Below, piece after piece: positions 60,314-64,000 of a stretch of 64,000 nt of DNA. The stretch lies in assembly GCF_014700075.1 (NCBI RefSeq), contig NZ_JACXBU010000004.1, forward strand, positions 186,001-250,000. Reading direction: 5' to 3'. The notes beneath the pieces were generated by a model that was not told where the DNA came from, searched no databases, and was given only the letters and a program-made list of their open reading frames with translations. Positions within the stretch are counted from its first letter, which is position 1, and the number at the start of each line of letters is the position of its first letter. Source of the DNA: Pseudomonas sp. JM0905a (GTDB lineage Bacteria > Pseudomonadota > Gammaproteobacteria > Pseudomonadales > Pseudomonadaceae). The position numbers and the translations under genes were made by a program.

Positions 60314-60619
60314 TCAGGCGATCTGGAACAGTTGTTCGAAGTTGGAAATGGCGAGGATCTTGCGCACGTCGGGATTGCAGTTGGCGAGGCGGATCTGCGC
60401 ACGCTCGCCACCGGCGTGGTCGCGCAACAGCAGCAGCATGCCCAGGGCAGAGCTGTCGAGGTAGGTGGTGCCCTTGAGGTCCACGACATAGCGCTTGGGC
60501 GTGGTATTGACGCGCTCGTATGCGTCGCGGAATTCCTGATGGGCGCCGAAATCGAATCGTCCCTGGATGTAGATGGTCAGCTCCTGCCCATCATCGGAGG
60601 GCATCGAGGTGATGGCCAT
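60314..60619 (-). CDS. hsbA: Anti-sigma factor antagonist HsbA (STAS)
   Basis: 101 residues, single STAS domain: GRFDFGAHQEFRDAYERV, phosphorylatable serine S56 (or S57) in TYLDSSALGMLLLLRDHAGG, and VRKILAISNFEQLFQIA. In P. aeruginosa phosphorylated and free HsbA engage different partners (a diguanylate cyclase and FlgM), linking this module to FliA control. The ATG at 60617-60619 has AAGGAG 6 bases upstream; an in-frame TTG 6 codons earlier is less likely. Confidence 0.92.
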   Translation of the reverse strand: MAITSMPSDDGQELTIYIQGRFDFGAHQEFRDAYERVNTTPKRYVVDLKGTTYLDSSALGMLLLLRDHAGGERAQIRLANCNPDVRKILAISNFEQLFQIA

Positions 60620-60864
60620 GCAAAGCTCCTTGTTCAAGTTCGGAAAGCGCGTGGTGAAGATTTAGCACCCACCTTGAGGCAGGGCAACTGGAAAGCCGCG
60701 TCGCGGGAGAATTTATGGTTCTGAGATGACGCGCTGAAGAACAGCATGAAGGGAACGGTGTCTTAGGTTGGCGCTGAGCGAAGCGAAGCCCAACGAACGA
60801 GCACAGGGCCTGGCAAGCCTTCGACCTGCTTGGCGAATGAATTCGCCCCTGCAAGGTCAGGCCC
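60620..60864. repeat. Spacer between fliJ and hsbA with two repeat units
   Basis: 245 bases without a gene. 60764-60795 is a short form of the TAGGTTGG...AAGCCCAAC element; 60828-60855 is a single REP unit (GGCGAATGAATTCGCCCCTG). The promoter of the hsbA-hsbR-hptB operon must lie here; no consensus box is clear. Confidence 0.6.
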
Positions 60865-61314
60865 CTAGTCCTCGCGACCAACGGGCAGGCGCTGCACCAG
60901 TTCGTCCAGAAGCTTCTGCTCGCGCTTGTCGTCGGCGGCACGGGCTTCGTCGAGGTAGCGCTGCACCAGCTTGCGCAGGCCTTCCAGGCGGGCATAGCAC
61001 TGTTGCCAGGCGCTACGGGCCTTGTCGAGGTTATCGCGATGCCAGTTGACGCTCTGCATCTGCTGGCCGATGGCGGATTCCAGCTGGGACAGGAAGCGCT
61101 GGTAGTTCATCAGCCACTGGCCGGAAACGCCGCGCCGCCCCTCTTCGATCCATTGCTGCTGGTAGTCGGCGCGGTAGCGCTCGAGTTCACCGAGCTTCAT
61201 CTCCGCCTGGGTCAATTGGCCCTGGCAGCGACCAAGCATGCGCGCCGCTTCACGCTCGGCGCGCTCGGCCATTTCCACCACCGGCGCCAGGCGCGCCGCC
61301 CGATTGCGCGACAT
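60865..61314 (-). CDS. fliJ: Flagellar export chaperone FliJ
   Basis: 149 residues, almost entirely antiparallel coiled coil (RLAPVVEMAERAEREAARML, then ELERYRADYQQQWIEEGRRG and a C-terminal EARAADDKREQKLLDELVQR). It is the stalk-like partner of the FliI ATPase. ATG at 61312-61314; 6 bases after the fliI stop. Confidence 0.93.
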   Translation of the reverse strand: MSRNRAARLAPVVEMAERAEREAARMLGRCQGQLTQAEMKLGELERYRADYQQQWIEEGRRGVSGQWLMNYQRFLSQLESAIGQQMQSVNWHRDNLDKARSAWQQCYARLEGLRKLVQRYLDEARAADDKREQKLLDELVQRLPVGRED

Positions 61315-61320
61315 GCCCTA

Positions 61321-62673
61321 TCAGCCCTTGACGCCCAGGCTCGCGGCCAGGCGCTCGGCGCTCTGGGCCAGGCGCTCGCTTTCATCCAGGCCCTGGCGCA
61401 GGAAGGCGCTCATGGCCGGTTGGCGGGCGATGGCCAAGTCCGTATCAGGATCGCCACCGGCGACATAGGCACCGACACTGATCAGGTCGCGGCTCTGTTG
61501 GTAGCGCGACCAGAGCTGCTTGAAGCGCTGGGCCATCTTCATGTGCTCGGGGCTGACGACCTGGGGCATCACCCGGCTGATGGAAGCTTCGATGTCGATT
61601 GCCGGGTAATGGCCTTCCTCGGCCAGGCGACGGGACAGCACGAAGTGCCCGTCGAGCACGCCACGCGCGGAGTCAGCAATGGGGTCCTGCTGGTCGTCGC
61701 CTTCGGACAGCACGGTGTAGAAGGCCGTGATGGAACCGCCGCCCTGCTCGGCATTACCGGCCCGTTCCACCAGTTTCGGCAGCTTGGCGAACACCGACGG
61801 CGGATAACCCTTGGTGGCCGGCGGCTCGCCAATGGCCAGGGCGATCTCGCGCTGGGCCTGGGCGAAGCGGGTCAGGGAGTCCATCAGCAGCAGGACGTTC
61901 TTGCCTTTGTCGCGGAAGTACTCGGCGATGCGGGTGCAATACATGGCGGCGCGCAGGCGCATCAGCGGCGCATCGTCCGCCGGTGACGCCACCACCACCG
62001 AGCGCTTGAGGCCTTCCTCGCCGAGGATGTGCTCGATGAACTCCTTCACCTCGCGGCCCCGTTCGCCGATCAGGCCGACGACAATGATTTCGGCTTCGGT
62101 GAAGCGGGTCATCATTCCCAGCAGCACCGACTTACCCACACCGGTACCGGCGAACAGGCCCAGACGCTGGCCGCGGCCAACGGTCAGCAACGAGTTGATC
62201 GAGCGAATGCCGACATCGAGCGGTTCGCTGATGGGGTGGCGCTTGAGCGGGTTGATGGTGGGGCCATCCATCGGTACCCAGTCCTCGGCCTTCATACCGC
62301 CCTTGCCATCCAGCGCGCGACCGGCGCCATCGAGCACGCGGCCGAGCATGGACATGCCCATGGGCAGGCGACCGGTATCCGGCAGAGGTACGACGCGGGC
62401 GCCCGGGGCAATGCCGGAGAGGCTGCCCACCGGCATCAGGTAGATCTTGCTCCCGGAGAAGCCCATCACTTCGGCTTCCACCTGCACCGGGTGGTAGCTG
62501 TCGTCGTTGATCACCAGGCAACGGCTGCCCACCGGCGCGCGCAGCCCTTCGGCTTCCAGGGTGAGGCCTACCATGCGCAGCAGGCGGCCCTCCACCAAAG
62601 GTTGCGTGGGCAGATCGATGACGTCGTTGTATCCCGCCAGGCGCTTGGCGAAGCTGGCGCGCTCAATACGCAT
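61321..62673 (-). CDS. fliI: Flagellar export ATPase FliI
   Basis: 450 residues, F1-beta-like hexameric ATPase: Walker [18 protein letters not shown] (about 170-186), [16 protein letters not shown], Walker [18 protein letters not shown], and the SISRVMP-type [11 protein letters not shown] segment. It supplies energy to load substrates on the FlhA/FlhB gate. ATG at 62671-62673 overlaps the fliH end by 11 bases. Confidence 0.96.
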   Translation of the reverse strand: MRIERASFAKRLAGYNDVIDLPTQPLVEGRLLRMVGLTLEAEGLRAPVGSRCLVINDDSYHPVQVEAEVMGFSGSKIYLMPVGSLSGIAPGARVVPLPDTGRLPMGMSMLGRVLDGAGRALDGKGGMKAEDWVPMDGPTINPLKRHPISEPLDVGIRSINSLLTVGRGQRLGLFAGTGVGKSVLLGMMTRFTEAEIIVVGLIGERGREVKEFIEHILGEEGLKRSVVVASPADDAPLMRLRAAMYCTRIAEYFRDKGKNVLLLMDSLTRFAQAQREIALAIGEPPATKGYPPSVFAKLPKLVERAGNAEQGGGSITAFYTVLSEGDDQQDPIADSARGVLDGHFVLSRRLAEEGHYPAIDIEASISRVMPQVVSPEHMKMAQRFKQLWSRYQQSRDLISVGAYVAGGDPDTDLAIARQPAMSAFLRQGLDESERLAQSAERLAASLGVKG

Positions 62674-63460
62674 GGTCGAGGCTGTCCGGGGCGTCCAGGT
62701 CCAGCATCACGTCGGCCGACGGCGGGTGGACCTTCTGTTCGCGCTGTTGCTCGAAGAGCTGCTTCATAGCCTGGTTCAGGCGTGTCTCGATGCTGGCATC
62801 GATGCGCGAGTGCTCGGTCTCGACCCGGCAACCGCCCGGTTCCAGGGATTCGTCTTCGAGGATGCGCCAGGTTTCTTCATGGCGCTCCCGCAGGGCTTTC
62901 ACCTGTTCAAAATCCTGGGGGTTGATGTGGATGCGCACATTGCTGGCGCCCATGGGCAGCAGCTTCAGGGCCTCGCGCAGCACATGGCGAATCTGTCCGG
63001 AATCCATGCGCAGCTCGCGCTGGATCACCTGGCGGGTGATCAGGCTGGTGAGGTGCACCAGGGACTCCTCGATCTGCCGGTCCTGCTCGGCGATGGGGTC
63101 CAGCAAATGCCCCATCAGCGTGTCGAACTGGGCCAGGCGGGCGCTCAGCGCGATTTCCGCTTCCTGCTTGGCCTTGAGCTGACCGGCATGAAAACCGTCG
63201 CGCTCGCCAGTGGCGAAGCCTTCGTTGTAGGCGTCCTGGCGGATGGCCTCGAGTTCGTCCAGCGTCAGCGGCTTGACGTCCTCGACCGGTACCTCCTCGA
63301 TCTGCGGTTCAGACTCGAGCTCGGGCGACGCCTCGGCTTGCGGTTCTTCCGGTTCTTCGGGCTCCGGGGCGTCCGGGTCGAAACTGGGCAGCGACCAGCG
63401 GTCGAAGACGTTGACGTCCTTGGCGCGGATCAGTTCGCTTGCCGAATCCTTGTTGGCCAT
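62663..63460 (-). CDS. fliH: Flagellar export regulator FliH
   Basis: 265 residues. An acidic proline-rich N-terminal region (about 28-65) precedes a GxxxG-like helix ([20 protein letters not shown]) and a C-terminal domain that binds FliI ([40 protein letters not shown]). It holds FliI inactive until docking. The ATG at 63458-63460 has GAGG 8 bases upstream; the GTG 2 codons earlier is too close to it. Confidence 0.93.
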   Translation of the reverse strand: MANKDSASELIRAKDVNVFDRWSLPSFDPDAPEPEEPEEPQAEASPELESEPQIEEVPVEDVKPLTLDELEAIRQDAYNEGFATGERDGFHAGQLKAKQEAEIALSARLAQFDTLMGHLLDPIAEQDRQIEESLVHLTSLITRQVIQRELRMDSGQIRHVLREALKLLPMGASNVRIHINPQDFEQVKALRERHEETWRILEDESLEPGGCRVETEHSRIDASIETRLNQAMKQLFEQQREQKVHPPSADVMLDLDAPDSLDHAY

Positions 63461-63470
63461 GGACACCGCC

Positions 63471-64000
63471 TCAGATCATTTCTTCGCCGCCCTTGCCACC
63501 GAGGACGATTTCCCCGGCTTCGGCCATGCGGCGGGCGATGGTGAGGATTTCCTTCTGCGCCGACTCCACGTCGCTGACGCGTACCGGCCCCTTGGCCTCC
63601 AGGTCGTCGCGCAGCAGTTCGGCGGCGCGCTTGGACATATTCTTGAAGACCTTTTCCTTGATGGCGTCGTCCGAGCCCTTGAGGGCCAGCACCAGCACAT
63701 CCGACGACACTTCGCGCAGCAGCGCCTGGATGCCACGGTCGTCGACGTCGGCCAGGTTGTCGAAGACGAACATGAGGTCTTCGATCTGGGTGGAGAGGTC
63801 TTCGTCCACCTCGCGGATGGAGTCCATGAGCTGGCCTTCGACCGAGCTGTCGAGGAAGTTCATGATGTCTGCCGCGCGCTTCACGCCGCCCATGGTGGTG
63901 CGGGTGGTGCTGGCGTTGCCGGCGAACTGCTTCTCGAGGATCAGGTTGAGTTCCTTGAGCGCGGACGGCTGTACGGTGTTGAGCGAGGACACGCGCAGGA
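63471..64000 (-). CDS. fliG: Flagellar motor switch protein FliG (C-terminal part)
   Basis: The reading frame is open to the right edge, so only about 176 C-terminal residues are visible of the normal ~338. They include the middle-domain end (GGVKRAADIMNFLDSS), the torque-generating helix region (IREVDEDLSTQIEDLMFVFD, LADVDDRGIQALLREVSSDV) and the charged stretch LRDDLEAKGPVRVSDVESAQ. This part touches MotA-type stators. The stop is 10 bases before the fliH start. Confidence 0.95.
   Translation of the reverse strand, partial: LRVSSLNTVQPSALKELNLILEKQFAGNASTTRTTMGGVKRAADIMNFLDSSVEGQLMDSIREVDEDLSTQIEDLMFVFDNLADVDDRGIQALLREVSSDVLVLALKGSDDAIKEKVFKNMSKRAAELLRDDLEAKGPVRVSDVESAQKEILTIARRMAEAGEIVLGGKGGEEMI

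Noticed and set aside
1-64000. CRISPR arrays, tRNA/rRNA genes, insertion sequences, prophage
   Set aside because: None seen: no evenly spaced identical repeats with unique spacers outside the protein-coding CheA repeat, no tRNA cloverleaf or CCA end noticed, no transposase or integrase reading frame.

Overview
This window is high-GC DNA from a Pseudomonas chromosome. The evidence is the hldD / SelW-like / plpD trio, a full ccmABCDEFGHI operon that runs into flagellar and chemotaxis genes in the Pseudomonas order, MASE2-type CyaB, the FleN/FlhF pair, an HptB-HsbR-HsbA module and many REP-type palindromes. The species cannot be fixed from sequence alone. The left half resembles the P. aeruginosa lineage. 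The joined fli cluster (fliG-H-I-J, then hsbA-hsbR-hptB, then fliK-L-M-N-O-P-Q-R-flhB) is, as far as I recall, more like the P. putida / P. fluorescens arrangement.

Layout. 1-20.8 kb is mixed housekeeping and transport: a partial nitroreductase, two tandem TrkH potassium channels, AraC regulators, a DUF962 protein, CyaB, a glycosyltransferase coupled to a metallophosphatase, a CsaA-like protein coupled to a DMT exporter, HldD, a SelW-like protein, the type Vd patatin PlpD, the sulfate-binding protein Sbp, a DmpA peptidase with an amino-acid permease and a divergent LuxR regulator, and two uncharacterised exported or membrane proteins. 21.0-28.4 kb (minus strand) is the cytochrome c maturation operon ccmA-B-C-D-E-F-G-H-I, with nearly every junction overlapping, followed by a small lipoprotein gene. 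28.5-30.5 kb (plus) encodes a FliK-domain protein and a stand-alone FlhB C-domain protein.

31.1-36.6 kb is the most unusual stretch. It is a plus-strand three-gene cassette set against the minus-strand flagellar locus: a metzincin-type metalloprotease without a signal peptide, a 99-residue unknown, and a 922-residue fusion of a HAD hydrolase domain to an M61/M1-like HEXXH-X18-E peptidase with a C-terminal beta domain. I know of no described system with this composition.

36.6-64 kb (minus strand) is one continuous motility regulon, listed here in transcription order: fliG (partial)-fliH-fliI-fliJ, hsbA-hsbR-hptB, fliK, fliL-M-N-O-P-Q-R-flhB, flhA-flhF-fleN-fliA, cheY-cheZ-cheA-cheB, motC-motD, parC-parP, cheW and a DUF2802 gene. 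Three sequences with the sigma-54 GG-N10-GC architecture lie upstream of fliK, fliL and flhA, as expected for FleQ/RpoN class II-III flagellar promoters. Together the genes supply the export apparatus, C-ring, stator, polar number and placement control, and the core chemosensory array.
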